DNA of 64,000 nt from positions 186,001 to 250,000 of the forward strand of contig NZ_JAGQDG010000007.1 of the NCBI RefSeq assembly GCF_018069865.1, read 5' to 3'. Of the stretch, positions 20,558-28,521 are shown one piece after another. Below the pieces are notes generated by a model that saw only the letters and a program-made list of their open reading frames with translations, had not been told where the DNA came from and ran no database searches. A program made the position numbers and the translations under genes. Each line of letters starts with the position of its first letter. Position 1 is the stretch's first letter. Source of the stretch: Ideonella paludis. Lineage in GTDB: Bacteria > Pseudomonadota > Gammaproteobacteria > Burkholderiales > Burkholderiaceae_C.

Positions 20558-21160
20558 TCAGCGGCGGTTGATCTCGCCGACCCAGGTGCCGTACTCGGCG
20601 GTGTCCATGCCCGTGAGGGCCTGCAGAATGGCCAAGCCATCCAGTTGAATTCGCAATGCGTCCGGCACCATGGTGCGGTCGAAATAAAGCATTTGGGCCT
20701 CGATGCCGCCGTGCAGGTAAAAGCGATCTGAGGACATGGTGAAGCCTTGCTTGTGGCCCCAGCGCCGCAGTTCTTCGGCGGTGCGCACATCAGTCACCTG
20801 GACCACATGGCGCGAACGCATGGGTGCGGCCAAATCGGCGCCGTTGCCCTGCAAGGCAGACAAAGACGCCTGCAGGAAAGGCATTTCCAGGGCGGCCGGC
20901 ACATGGCCGATCTGCGCCTGGGCAGAGGAGGGTGATGCCGCACTCCAGGGTAGCTTGCTCACGGGGGAGGTGGTCTCTGGCGCGGCCTGCGGTGCCGCAG
21001 GCCCTTGGGCCGAGCCGCCGGCCTGCAGGGCCGCAGCCGCATCGCCGGGCAGTGTGCTGGAGGAACGCGGGTCCGCGAGCAGCCATCCGGCACCGATGAG
21101 GGCGCTCACCACAAGGGCGATCAAAGTCCAAGGGACAGGCTGGAGACGGATAGAACGCAT
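20558..21160 (-). CDS. Membrane-anchored protein of unknown function
   Basis: A 200-residue protein I do not recognise. It has one membrane helix (about residues 11-29, WTLIALVVSALIGAGWLLA), an Ala/Pro/Ser-rich linker to about residue 80, and a conserved-looking folded C-terminal part of about 110 residues (HVVQVTDVRTAEELRRWGHK ... LQALTGMDTAEYGTWVGEI). There are no cysteines or obvious catalytic motifs. It precedes the propeller/haem gene by 53 bases on the same strand, so the two are likely co-transcribed, and it may assist export or assembly of that protein. The start at 21160 is the only Met that places the membrane helix near the N-terminus. Confidence 0.7.
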   Translation of the reverse strand: MRSIRLQPVPWTLIALVVSALIGAGWLLADPRSSSTLPGDAAAALQAGGSAQGPAAPQAAPETTSPVSKLPWSAASPSSAQAQIGHVPAALEMPFLQASLSALQGNGADLAAPMRSRHVVQVTDVRTAEELRRWGHKQGFTMSSDRFYLHGGIEAQMLYFDRTMVPDALRIQLDGLAILQALTGMDTAEYGTWVGEINRR

Positions 21161-21485
21161 GGAGATGAATGGCGTGAGAGCGAAGCGCGGTGGTGCGCCG
21201 AAACTCTCACGCGCATCAGTGGCTAGGGAATGTCGTCAGTTTGGGGGATGCCCGTGAGCAATTGCAACAAAGGTATCGACCGACTCCGCCTGCAAACCAA
21301 GAATTTGTCACGGCTTTTCCGCGGACCTATCGCATCAGTTCTGCGCCTAGGTTTCTCGGGGGATTTGGAAGCTCAGTTTGTTGAGAGCAAATGGCGTTCC
21401 GTTTTGAGAGCTTGGGTGATCAAAGTCACATTCATCCGGATCCCAAGCGGTGATCTGCAGCAGGTGCGTTACCGATAATCCGCCC
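21161..21485. other. Gene-free divergent region, 325 bases
   Basis: This stretch separates the divergently transcribed anchored protein and cupin genes and is less GC-rich than its surroundings. It must hold both promoters. A GATAAT at 21474-21479 resembles a -10 box but is only 6 bases from the cupin ATG. No clear operator, RNA or small gene is visible. Confidence 0.5.
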
Positions 21486-21971
21486 ATGAATAAGAAGTTA
21501 TTGCTCAGTGCACTGGCGGGTGCTGCCTTGGCCGTGCTCATTCTCGGAGGTGTTCAAGCGTCCCGTTCCATGGGGCGATTGGGTGAACCCTCGAGCGTTG
21601 CCGTTCAAAAACTGATGACACCTTTTGCGGTAGACCCTGCTTGGGTCAAGTCCGGAACACCGAACTTTCGAGCCACCGAGACCGCGCGATCACCTGACGG
21701 CAAAACCATTGTGGGTCAGTGGGCCTGTGATGGCCCGACGACTTTCGAATGGACATTCGGCTTGGACGAAACCGTTCACTTGCTCGATGGCGAAGTGCAT
21801 GTGGAGTATCTCGGCCGCAAGTTCACGCTCAAGCCCGGCGACACCGCGACGTTCCATCACGGCACCAAAGCGACCTGGACCGTGCCCGAGAAGGCGCACA
21901 AGGTGTATGTCTTGCATCACCCTGGGTTTTGGGCGCATCTGCGCCAGAAGTACTTTGGAGCTTCACACTGA
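21486..21971 (+). CDS. Membrane-anchored cupin domain protein
   Basis: A 161-residue protein with an N-terminal helix or uncleaved signal (KLLLSALAGAALAVLILGGVQA). From about residue 60 it has a single small cupin domain of the DUF861/EutQ-like type: FEWTFGLDETVHLLDGEVHVEYLG, then FTLKPGDTATFHHGTKATWTVP. The usual metal ligand pattern is partly present (E..H early, H-H late), so metal binding is uncertain. The location is probably periplasmic, anchored to the inner membrane. It converges on the Rieske oxygenase gene across a shared terminator. Function is unknown. Confidence 0.8.
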   Translation: MNKKLLLSALAGAALAVLILGGVQASRSMGRLGEPSSVAVQKLMTPFAVDPAWVKSGTPNFRATETARSPDGKTIVGQWACDGPTTFEWTFGLDETVHLLDGEVHVEYLGRKFTLKPGDTATFHHGTKATWTVPEKAHKVYVLHHPGFWAHLRQKYFGASH

Positions 21972-22006
21972 ATGTTTTGCTGCGGGCTGTCCGCTGCGCA
22001 AAAGAG

Positions 22007-22033
22007 AAGGGCCGCGTCTGCGGCCCTTTTTCT
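22007..22033. terminator. Bidirectional terminator between cupin and Rieske genes
   Basis: A perfect 9-bp stem (AAGGGCCGC at 22007-22015 with its complement at 22020-22028) and a GTCT loop, followed by a T-run on the plus strand. It lies between two convergent genes. On the minus strand the tail is weaker (a short A/T mix). Confidence 0.85.
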
Positions 22034-22038
22034 TTGGA

Positions 22039-23160
22039 TCACCAGGGTGAGCGGCCTATGCCCATCACGTGCCGATACCACTCATGGAAGTGCTTCATGC
22101 CGTCTTCCATGGGGCTTTGGTAGGGGCCGGCTTCGTCGTCGCCGCGCTCGTACAAGGCCTTGCGGCCTTGGTCCATGCGCTCGCCGATTTCGTCGTCTTC
22201 GATGCAGGTTTCCATATAGGCCGCCCGCTGTGCTTCCACAAACTCGCGCTCGAACGCCGCAATGTCTTCGGGGTAGTAGAACTCCACCACGTTGAGCGTT
22301 TTTTGCGGCCCTTGCGGGTAGAGCGTAGAGACCGTCAGCACATGCGGGTACCACTCGATCATGATGTTCGGGTAGTAGGTCAGCCAGATGGCCCCGTGAG
22401 CGGGGGGGACACCCTCGCGGTACTTCATCAGCGCGTCATGCCAGCGCTGATAGACCGGTGAGCCCGGCCGCTTCAGCGCATTTTGAACGCCGACGGTTTG
22501 CACCGAATGGTGCTTGCCAAACTCCCACTTCAAGTCCGAGCAAGTCACAAACTGGCCCAGGCCAGGGTGGAAAGGCCCGACGTGATAGTCCTCCAGATAG
22601 ACCTCAATAAAGGTCTTCCAGTTGTACTGGCATTCATGCATCTCGACGTGGTCGAGCACATAGCCTGAAAAATCAAGGCTGGCCCTAGGGCCCAGGTGCG
22701 CTAAGTCCGCCGCGATGTCTCGGCCGTTGTCCTCAAAGACCATGCCGTTCCAGGTCTTCACCCGATAGTTGTTCAGGTGCAGACACGGGTCGTGGTCGAA
22801 GTGCGGCGCGCCAATCAACTGCCCTTGCAGGTCATAGGTCCAGCGGTGCAGGGGGCAGACAATGCTGCTCTTGGTGTTGCCTCGGCCGCGCAGCATCACC
22901 GCTTGGCGATGCCTGCAGACGTTGGACACCAACTCAATGCCTTTGGGCGTGCGCACCAGCATCCGCCCTTCACCTTCTTGGGGAAGGGCATAGTAGTCGC
23001 CGAGTTCGGGAACGGACAGTTCGTGCGCCAAATAGCGCGGTCCGTGCTGAAAGATGAGTTCTTGCTCCCTACGAAGCAGGTCCTCATCGAAGTAGGTAGA
23101 AACGGAGAGTTGAGAGCGCTTGCGCTCCAGAGCTTCCAGCGTGATGCTCAGGTTCGACAT
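22039..23160 (-). CDS. Rieske non-haem iron oxygenase, alpha subunit type
   Basis: A 373-residue oxygenase. The N-terminal Rieske domain has the 2Fe-2S ligands C-x-H (VCRHRQAVML) and C-x2-H (CPLHRWTYDLQG). The catalytic domain has the mononuclear iron site in LEDYHVGPFHPG (His-x4-His) with a distal acidic ligand expected near the C-terminus. Such enzymes hydroxylate or demethylate aromatic or quaternary-amine substrates using electrons from a reductase. No reductase or ferredoxin gene is adjacent, so electrons probably come from a general partner. The start at 23160 (MSNLSIT) follows GGGGATC; an in-frame Met six codons upstream is possible. It stands alone between a terminator and the xseB promoter region. 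Confidence 0.9.
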   Translation of the reverse strand: MSNLSITLEALERKRSQLSVSTYFDEDLLRREQELIFQHGPRYLAHELSVPELGDYYALPQEGEGRMLVRTPKGIELVSNVCRHRQAVMLRGRGNTKSSIVCPLHRWTYDLQGQLIGAPHFDHDPCLHLNNYRVKTWNGMVFEDNGRDIAADLAHLGPRASLDFSGYVLDHVEMHECQYNWKTFIEVYLEDYHVGPFHPGLGQFVTCSDLKWEFGKHHSVQTVGVQNALKRPGSPVYQRWHDALMKYREGVPPAHGAIWLTYYPNIMIEWYPHVLTVSTLYPQGPQKTLNVVEFYYPEDIAAFEREFVEAQRAAYMETCIEDDEIGERMDQGRKALYERGDDEAGPYQSPMEDGMKHFHEWYRHVMGIGRSPW

Positions 23161-23412
23161 GATCCCCAGGATCTCCAAAAAACATGTCTAAAAACCCCCC
23201 CACCCGGTGGCCCCGCGGATGGGTTTGTGACGAAAAAGCCCTCCCAGCGGGAAGGCTAAGGGTCGAATTCTAGCCGCAAGCTGTTGCATCGAGGCCATCC
23301 CCAGCCCATGGGTGTTGCGATTTCGGGCCGCACGGGGTGCCATTGGTCTGTTTTAAGGAGGCTTACGGGTTTACCACTGACTACAATCCCGGTTTGCTTT
23401 TCACCCTTCGAA

Positions 23413-23658
23413 ATGCGCAAGGCATCCACCTCTCATCCTCCCGCTGTTTCAGAGCCCTCAAGCTACGAAGAGGCTCTGGCCGAACTCGACGGTTTGGTGC
23501 AGCGCATGGAGGCGGGTCAGATGCCACTGGACCAACTCTTGGTCAGCTATCAGCGCAGCGCCCAGTTGCTGGAGTTTTGCAAGGCGCGCCTCGAGGCCGT
23601 GGAGCAGCAAGTGAAGGTCCTGGAGGAAGGGCAGCTCAAGCCCTGGACGAACGCATGA
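23413..23658 (+). CDS. xseB: Exodeoxyribonuclease VII small subunit
   Basis: An 81-residue helical protein with the family core [31 protein letters not shown] followed by the [20 protein letters not shown] helix. XseB binds XseA to form the single-strand-specific exonuclease VII. Its stop overlaps the ispA ATG (ATGA), the usual xseB-ispA-dxs arrangement in proteobacteria. The start at 23413 gives the standard length. A possible -10 (TACAAT, 23382-23387) lies upstream without a convincing -35. Confidence 0.93.
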   Translation: MRKASTSHPPAVSEPSSYEEALAELDGLVQRMEAGQMPLDQLLVSYQRSAQLLEFCKARLEAVEQQVKVLEEGQLKPWTNA

Positions 23659-24542
23659 ATGATGTGAATTTTGAATCTTGGTCGAGCTCCGAGCTGCGGG
23701 CTGTTGAACAAGCGTTGGAGAGCTGGGTTCCGGCGGACACCCCTGCAGCGCTGGGTGTTGCCATGCGCTATGCGGTGTTGGATGGTGGCAAGCGTCTGCG
23801 CCCCTTGCTGGTGCTGGCTGCCGCGAAGGCGGTTGAAGGCCAGCGCGAGGCCGCCATGCGTGCGGCGGTGGCGGTGGAGTTGATCCATGCCTATTCGCTG
23901 GTCCACGACGACATGCCTTGCATGGATGACGATGCCCTGCGCCGCGGCAAGCCCACGGTGCATGTGGAATTCGGTGAAGCACGCGCCATGTTGGCGGGCG
24001 ATGCCATGCAAGCCTTGGCCTTTGAAGTGCTGACCCCCGATGATGGCGTCGAGCCCGCCTTGCAAGCCCGCTTGGTCAGCCTGCTGGCCCGCGCTGCGGG
24101 CCACCAAGGCATGGCCGGTGGCCAAGCCATTGACTTGGCCAGTGTCGGCCGCATGCTGGACGAAGCCTCTTTGCGCGACATGCACCGCCGCAAGACTGGG
24201 GCCTTGCTGCAAGCCAGTGTCTTGATGGGCGCTGCCTGCGGCCCCGTTGATGCCCAAACCTGGGATGCCCTGGCCCAATACGGCGCGGCCATTGGCCTGG
24301 CCTTTCAGGTGGTGGATGACATTCTTGATGTCACCCAGGCCTCAGACACCTTGGGCAAGACCGCTGGCAAAGACGCGGACAACAACAAGCCCACCTATGT
24401 CTCCGTCTTGGGCCTTGAGGCTGCGCAGCGCTATGCACTGGCCTTGCGTGACGAGGCCCACACGGCACTCGCCCGCTGCCACCTGAGCTCCACCGACCAC
24501 CTGGCCTGCTTGGCCGACAAGGTGGTGGATCGTCAACACTGA
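23655..24542 (+). CDS. ispA: Farnesyl diphosphate synthase (polyprenyl synthetase)
   Basis: A 295-residue trans-prenyltransferase that condenses IPP with DMAPP and GPP to make farnesyl diphosphate. Both aspartate-rich motifs are intact: first DDMPCMDDD, second DDILD; GKRLRP near residue 45 binds IPP. The gene is translationally coupled to xseB by a four-base overlap and lies 50 bases before dxs, so it belongs to the isoprenoid operon that feeds quinone and undecaprenyl synthesis. Confidence 0.97.
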   Translation: MNDVNFESWSSSELRAVEQALESWVPADTPAALGVAMRYAVLDGGKRLRPLLVLAAAKAVEGQREAAMRAAVAVELIHAYSLVHDDMPCMDDDALRRGKPTVHVEFGEARAMLAGDAMQALAFEVLTPDDGVEPALQARLVSLLARAAGHQGMAGGQAIDLASVGRMLDEASLRDMHRRKTGALLQASVLMGAACGPVDAQTWDALAQYGAAIGLAFQVVDDILDVTQASDTLGKTAGKDADNNKPTYVSVLGLEAAQRYALALRDEAHTALARCHLSSTDHLACLADKVVDRQH

Positions 24543-24592
24543 AGCTGGGGTCGCGTGTCAGCCCACCCCGCTTCTCACCGGATGCCACAGTC

Positions 24593-26485
24593 ATGACCCA
24601 TGCGCTGCTGCAAACCATCAACGCGCCCAGCGACTTACGCTCGCTGAGCCGAGTTCAGCTCAAGACGCTGGCCAATGAGTTGCGAGACTTCTTGCTGCAC
24701 ACGGTCAGCCGCACTGGGGGGCATTTGTCCTCCAACCTGGGCACGGTGGAGCTGACGATCGCCCTGCATCATGTGTTCAACACACCGCGCGATCGCATTG
24801 TTTGGGATGTGGGCCACCAGTCCTATCCCCACAAGATTTTGACGGGCCGCCGTGAGGCCATGGCCACGCTCAAGCAGATGCATGGCATCAGCGGTTTCCC
24901 AAGGCGCAGCGAAAGCGAGTACGACACCTTCGGCACCGGCCATTCCTCCACCTCGATCTCTGCAGCACTGGGCATGGCCCATGCCGCCAAGCTCAAGGGC
25001 GAAGACCGCCGCTGCGTGGCCGTCATTGGCGATGGCGCCCTGACCGGCGGCATGGCTTTTGAAGCCTTGAACCATGGTGGGTATGCCGGTGGCGCCGGCC
25101 TGCCCGACATGTTGGTCATCTTGAATGACAACGACATGTCCATCTCCCCGCCGGTGGGCGCGCTGAACCGCTACTTGGCTCGCCTGATGAGCGGCAAGTT
25201 CTATGCGGCGGCCCGCGAAGGCGCCAAGAGCGTGCTGCGCAACACGCCGCTGTATGAGTTTGCCAAGCGCTTCGAAGAGCACACCAAGGGGATGGTGGTG
25301 CCCGGCACCATTTTTGAAGAGTTCGGCTTCAACTATGTCGGCCCCATTGACGGTCATGACCTCGACTCCTTGGTGCCCACCCTGGAGAACCTGCGTGACG
25401 CCAAAGGCCCGCAGTTCTTGCATGTGGTCACCAAGAAGGGTTACGGCTATCAGTTGGCCGAGGCAGACCCGATCAACTACCACGGCCCGGGCAAGTTCGA
25501 CCCGGCGGTCGGCTTGCAAAAGTCCACCGCACCGGCCAAGCCCACCTTCACCCAGGTCTTTGGCAACTGGCTCTGCGACATGGCTGCCGCCGACGAGCGC
25601 CTGGTGGGCATCACGCCGGCCATGCGCGAAGGCTCAGGCATGGTCGAGTTTGAAAAGCGCTTCCCCAAGCGCTACCACGACGTAGGCATCGCCGAGCAGC
25701 ATGCCGTCACCTTTGCGGCGGGCCTCGCCTGCGAAGGCCTGAAGCCTGTGCTGGCGATTTACTCCACATTTTTGCAGCGCGGCTACGACCAACTGATTCA
25801 CGACGTGGCCTTGCAGAACTTGCCGGTGGTGTTTGCGCTGGACCGCGCGGGCTTGGTGGGTGCTGACGGCGCCACCCACGCCGGGGCCTATGACATCGCC
25901 TACATCCGCTGCATCCCGAACATGAGCCTCCTGACGCCCGCCGATGAGCGCGAGTGCCGACAGGCCTTGAGTACAGCCTTCCACCAAGACCATCCGGTGG
26001 CCGTGCGCTACCCCCGCGGGGCCGGTGCCGGAGTGGCCGTTGAGCCTGACCTCAGCACCTTGCCTTGGGGCAAAGGCGAAGTGCGCCGCCAAGGCAAGCG
26101 CGTGGCCATTTTGGCGTTCGGCACCTTGCTCTACCCGGCGCTGCAAGCCGCTGAGCGCCTGGATGCCACCGTGGTCAATATGCGTTTTGCTAAGCCTTTA
26201 GACGAGGACCTAGTGCTGCAGATGGCCCGCAGCCACGAAGCCTTGGTGACACTGGAAGAAGGTTGCGTCACCGGTGGTGCTGGCAGCGGCGTGATGGAAG
26301 TCTTGGCGGCTGCTGGTCTGAATGTGCCGGTGTTGCAGATGGGCTTGCCGGACGAGTTCATTGAGCACGGCGACCCCGCCAAGCTCTTGGCGCTGTGCGG
26401 CCTGAGTGCAGAAGGCATTGAGCTGGCGGTCAGCAAACGCTTTGGCATCGTGCCGCTGTCCCTGGTCAAGCCTGCGGCGGCCTGA
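24593..26485 (+). CDS. dxs: 1-deoxy-D-xylulose-5-phosphate synthase
   Basis: A 630-residue thiamine-diphosphate enzyme that makes DXP from pyruvate and glyceraldehyde 3-phosphate, the first MEP-pathway step. Family features are intact: [29 protein letters not shown], the TPP/Mg motif [15 protein letters not shown], and the transketolase-like central domain [15 protein letters not shown]. The C-terminal domain is complete. It is the third gene of xseB-ispA-dxs. Length and start agree with orthologues. Confidence 0.98.
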   Translation: MTHALLQTINAPSDLRSLSRVQLKTLANELRDFLLHTVSRTGGHLSSNLGTVELTIALHHVFNTPRDRIVWDVGHQSYPHKILTGRREAMATLKQMHGISGFPRRSESEYDTFGTGHSSTSISAALGMAHAAKLKGEDRRCVAVIGDGALTGGMAFEALNHGGYAGGAGLPDMLVILNDNDMSISPPVGALNRYLARLMSGKFYAAAREGAKSVLRNTPLYEFAKRFEEHTKGMVVPGTIFEEFGFNYVGPIDGHDLDSLVPTLENLRDAKGPQFLHVVTKKGYGYQLAEADPINYHGPGKFDPAVGLQKSTAPAKPTFTQVFGNWLCDMAAADERLVGITPAMREGSGMVEFEKRFPKRYHDVGIAEQHAVTFAAGLACEGLKPVLAIYSTFLQRGYDQLIHDVALQNLPVVFALDRAGLVGADGATHAGAYDIAYIRCIPNMSLLTPADERECRQALSTAFHQDHPVAVRYPRGAGAGVAVEPDLSTLPWGKGEVRRQGKRVAILAFGTLLYPALQAAERLDATVVNMRFAKPLDEDLVLQMARSHEALVTLEEGCVTGGAGSGVMEVLAAAGLNVPVLQMGLPDEFIEHGDPAKLLALCGLSAEGIELAVSKRFGIVPLSLVKPAAA

Positions 26486-26586
26486 GCGGACGACCCCTCA
26501 CTTTAGAGTCCCCTCCTGGGCAGGGCTTCGCGCAACGTGCGATCCTTGCGGCTCGCGGCCAGCCGAAGCGCCCTTTTCTTGCAGTC

Positions 26587-27390
26587 ATGAATCCTCAAGC
26601 CAACAGCCTCCATATCCCAGACACCCAGAGCGAGCGTGATGAGCGCCACTTGGCCATTCAGCGCGTGGGCGTGAAGGATGTGCGCTACCCGCTGACCTTG
26701 AAGGTGGCCGGCGCGGTGCAATCGACGGCCGCACGGTGGTCTTTGGATGTGGCCTTGCCGGCCGAGCAAAAGGGCACCCACATGTCGCGCTTTGTGGCTT
26801 GGCTGGACGCACAGCAGGAGCCCATGGACGCAGCCCGCTTGAACACCGAATTGGCGGCCATGCTGGAGAAGCTGCACGCCGACGAGGGCCGCATCGAGGC
26901 GCGTTTCTCTTTCTTCCTGCGCAAGCGCGCGCCGGTCTCGGGTTTGGAAAGCCTGTTGGACTATCAAGGTGCTTGGATCGCCGAGCGCCGCCAGGGCCAG
27001 ACGGTGATCTGGGCCGAGGTGGGTGTGCCGGTCAAGAGCCTGTGCCCGTGCTCCAAGGAGATCTCTGATTACGGCGCGCACAACCAGCGCTCTTTGGTGA
27101 CCATCCGAGTGGCCTTCAAGGACCCGGTGGCAGGCGCCATGGAGTGGCATGAGTTGGTACGCTTTGCCGAAGAATCTGCCTCCAGCGAGATTTGGCCCAT
27201 GCTCAAGCGGGCCGACGAAAAGTGGGTCACCGAGCGGGCCTACGAAAACCCCAAGTTCGTCGAAGACTTGGTGCGCGATGTGGCCCTGCGCTTGAACGCC
27301 GAGCCGCGCATTGGCCGCTACCGTGTGGATGTCGAGAACTTCGAATCCATCCACAACCATTCGGCTTGGGCGCGGATCGAGCGGGATTGA
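26587..27390 (+). CDS. folE2: GTP cyclohydrolase FolE2 (type IB)
   Basis: A 267-residue enzyme of the FolE2 family, which converts GTP to dihydroneopterin triphosphate for folate or queuosine synthesis and can use metals other than zinc. It shows VGVKDVRYPL near the start, the metal-site cysteine in VPVKSLCPCSKEISDYGAHNQRS, and the C-terminal NFESIHNHSA. The gene lies 101 bases after dxs; the gap shows no obvious zinc-repressor (Zur) site. It may be the last gene of the isoprenoid operon or have its own promoter. Confidence 0.95.
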   Translation: MNPQANSLHIPDTQSERDERHLAIQRVGVKDVRYPLTLKVAGAVQSTAARWSLDVALPAEQKGTHMSRFVAWLDAQQEPMDAARLNTELAAMLEKLHADEGRIEARFSFFLRKRAPVSGLESLLDYQGAWIAERRQGQTVIWAEVGVPVKSLCPCSKEISDYGAHNQRSLVTIRVAFKDPVAGAMEWHELVRFAEESASSEIWPMLKRADEKWVTERAYENPKFVEDLVRDVALRLNAEPRIGRYRVDVENFESIHNHSAWARIERD

Positions 27391-27506
27391 GTGCCCGGTT
27401 TTCGCTGCTGTTGATGACGTAGGCCTGTTGATGATGGGCGCGTGCCGAGAGGGCAGGCCGGGTCTCTCCGTTCATGCCAAGGTCAGAGCCCTTGGCCCTC
27501 GCCAGG

Positions 27507-27533
27507 CACAAACAGTCCTCAGGACTGTTTGTG
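27507..27533. repeat. Perfect 12-bp palindromic hairpin
   Basis: CACAAACAGTCC at 27507-27518 and its exact complement at 27522-27533 flank a TCA loop. There is no T-run after it, so it is not a standard intrinsic terminator. It may be a protein site, an RNA stabiliser or part of a repeat. Confidence 0.85.
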
Positions 27534-27552
27534 TCCGGGCTCAGTCCTCCGT

Positions 27553-27757
27553 CGGCAGCCTGTGGCTGCCGCCTCCCCCTAATACTTCACTGCGAGACCC
27601 GGCCTACCCTCTCGTCTGCCACCGTTGAGGCACTACAACGGTAGCGTTGCGTTGAAGGCTTTGACTTTTTGCGCTGGCACCGCTCCAACGACGGTGAGCA
27701 AGGTGGTGGCGTGAAGGTCGAAGCGAAGTATTAGGGGGAGACGTCGGCCGTAGGCCG
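27553..27757. repeat. REPIN-like pair: two inverted REP-like units
   Basis: Each unit is a short hairpin next to the same 16-base tail CTCCCCCTAATACTTC. The left unit is hairpin 27553-27571 (8-bp stem, TGT loop) plus tail 27573-27588. The right unit is in inverted orientation: tail 27725-27740 plus hairpin 27745-27757 (5-bp stem, GTA loop). Read outward, each hairpin is preceded by GGGGAG, similar to the GGAG/GTAG heads of REP elements. The two units face each other across about 136 bases. Confidence 0.7.
27621..27642. repeat. Hairpin with 7-bp stem
   Basis: ACCGTTG at 27621-27627 pairs with CAACGGT at 27636-27642 around an eight-base loop, inside the REPIN-like pair. Confidence 0.7.
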
Positions 27758-27800
27758 GCGGCGGAGGACATGAGCGGAGGCCTTCACGCCACCGCCTTGC
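27698..27800. repeat. 20-bp inverted repeat enclosing the right REP-like unit
   Basis: The arms 27698-27717 and 27781-27800 match at 19 of 20 positions, and the single mismatch allows a G-U pair on one strand. The 63-base loop contains the right tail and hairpin of the REPIN-like pair, giving a cruciform-capable nested structure. Confidence 0.8.
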
Positions 27801-27837
27801 GACGCCACTACCGTGCGACGCCGCCGCCTTGAGATGA

Positions 27838-28521
27838 TCACCCCGCCACCCGCAGCCGCTCCCGCAAAAACTGCCCCGCCACAAAGATATCGCGCTCCAC
27901 CGCTCGCCTCACGCCCGCGTTGTCTCGCTTGTCCAGGGCCTTTAGAAGGGCCTCATGAGCGTCGTTAAGAACCTCAGTGGCCTCGGGGCAGTCGAACAAC
28001 TGGTTGGAGACGGGGCCAGCCTTGAGCCACAGTGTGTCGATCAGGCTGAACAGCGTGGGTGAGCCTGCAGCGCGGTAGAGCAGCACATGAAAGTCTTCGT
28101 TGGGGCCGAGATAGCCGGGCACATCATCGCGCTTCAACGCCTCTGCCATGGCCGTGCACAGACTTTGCAGTTGGACGCGGTCGGCGTCGGACAGGCGCAG
28201 CGCCCCGCGCTCAGCCGCCTCGCCCTCCAGCAGCATGCGCATCTGCAAGAGGTCGTCAAACTCGGCCACTGACAGACGCGGCACCGTCACGCCGGCGTTG
28301 GGCACATTCACCAAAGCGCCCTCGGCGGCCAGGCGCTGTAGCGCCGCGCGCACCGGCATCTGGCCCACACCCAGGTCGGACGCCACATGGCGGATCTTCA
28401 GGCGCTCGCCGGGCAGAAAGCGGCCCACGGTGATCCACTGCCGCAGGCGGGCATAGACCTCGTCTTGCTGGGTGGAGGTGGCAACGAGGGTGCCATGGCT
28501 GGCGTCTTCAGCAGCGCTCAT
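27838..28521 (-). CDS. GntR family regulator, FadR/FCD subfamily
   Basis: A 227-residue repressor-type protein. The N-terminal winged helix spans about residues 18-85 (DEVYARLRQWITVGRFLPGERLKIRHVASDLGVGQMPVRAALQRL region). The C-terminal all-helical FCD ligand domain follows (FDDLLQMRMLLEGEAAERGA ... NEDFHVLLYRAAGS); the Asp/His residues in NEDFH fit the metal-binding pattern of this group. It is the last gene of the ligase-aminotransferase-regulator operon and overlaps the aminotransferase stop by four bases. It probably senses an intermediate of that pathway and binds the palindrome at 31306-31319; both points are inference. Confidence 0.9.
   Translation of the reverse strand: MSAAEDASHGTLVATSTQQDEVYARLRQWITVGRFLPGERLKIRHVASDLGVGQMPVRAALQRLAAEGALVNVPNAGVTVPRLSVAEFDDLLQMRMLLEGEAAERGALRLSDADRVQLQSLCTAMAEALKRDDVPGYLGPNEDFHVLLYRAAGSPTLFSLIDTLWLKAGPVSNQLFDCPEATEVLNDAHEALLKALDKRDNAGVRRAVERDIFVAGQFLRERLRVAG

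Larger units (their letters stand above)
27391..27837. other. Gene-free, palindrome-rich region
   Basis: A 447-base stretch between convergent folE2 and the GntR gene with no credible coding sequence. It holds at least five stem-loops: 27507-27533, 27553-27571, 27621-27642, the nested 27698-27800 structure and, inside that, 27745-27757. It may combine transcription termination for both flanking genes with REP-like repeats. Confidence 0.85.

Noticed and set aside
26486-26586. Zur-type zinc operator before folE2
   Set aside because: The gap is GC-rich and contains no AT-rich palindrome like known Zur sites.
27391-27837. Integron attC site or insertion sequence in the palindromic region
   Set aside because: No RYYYAAC/GTTRRRY pair in the correct arrangement, no transposase frame and no target duplication are visible.
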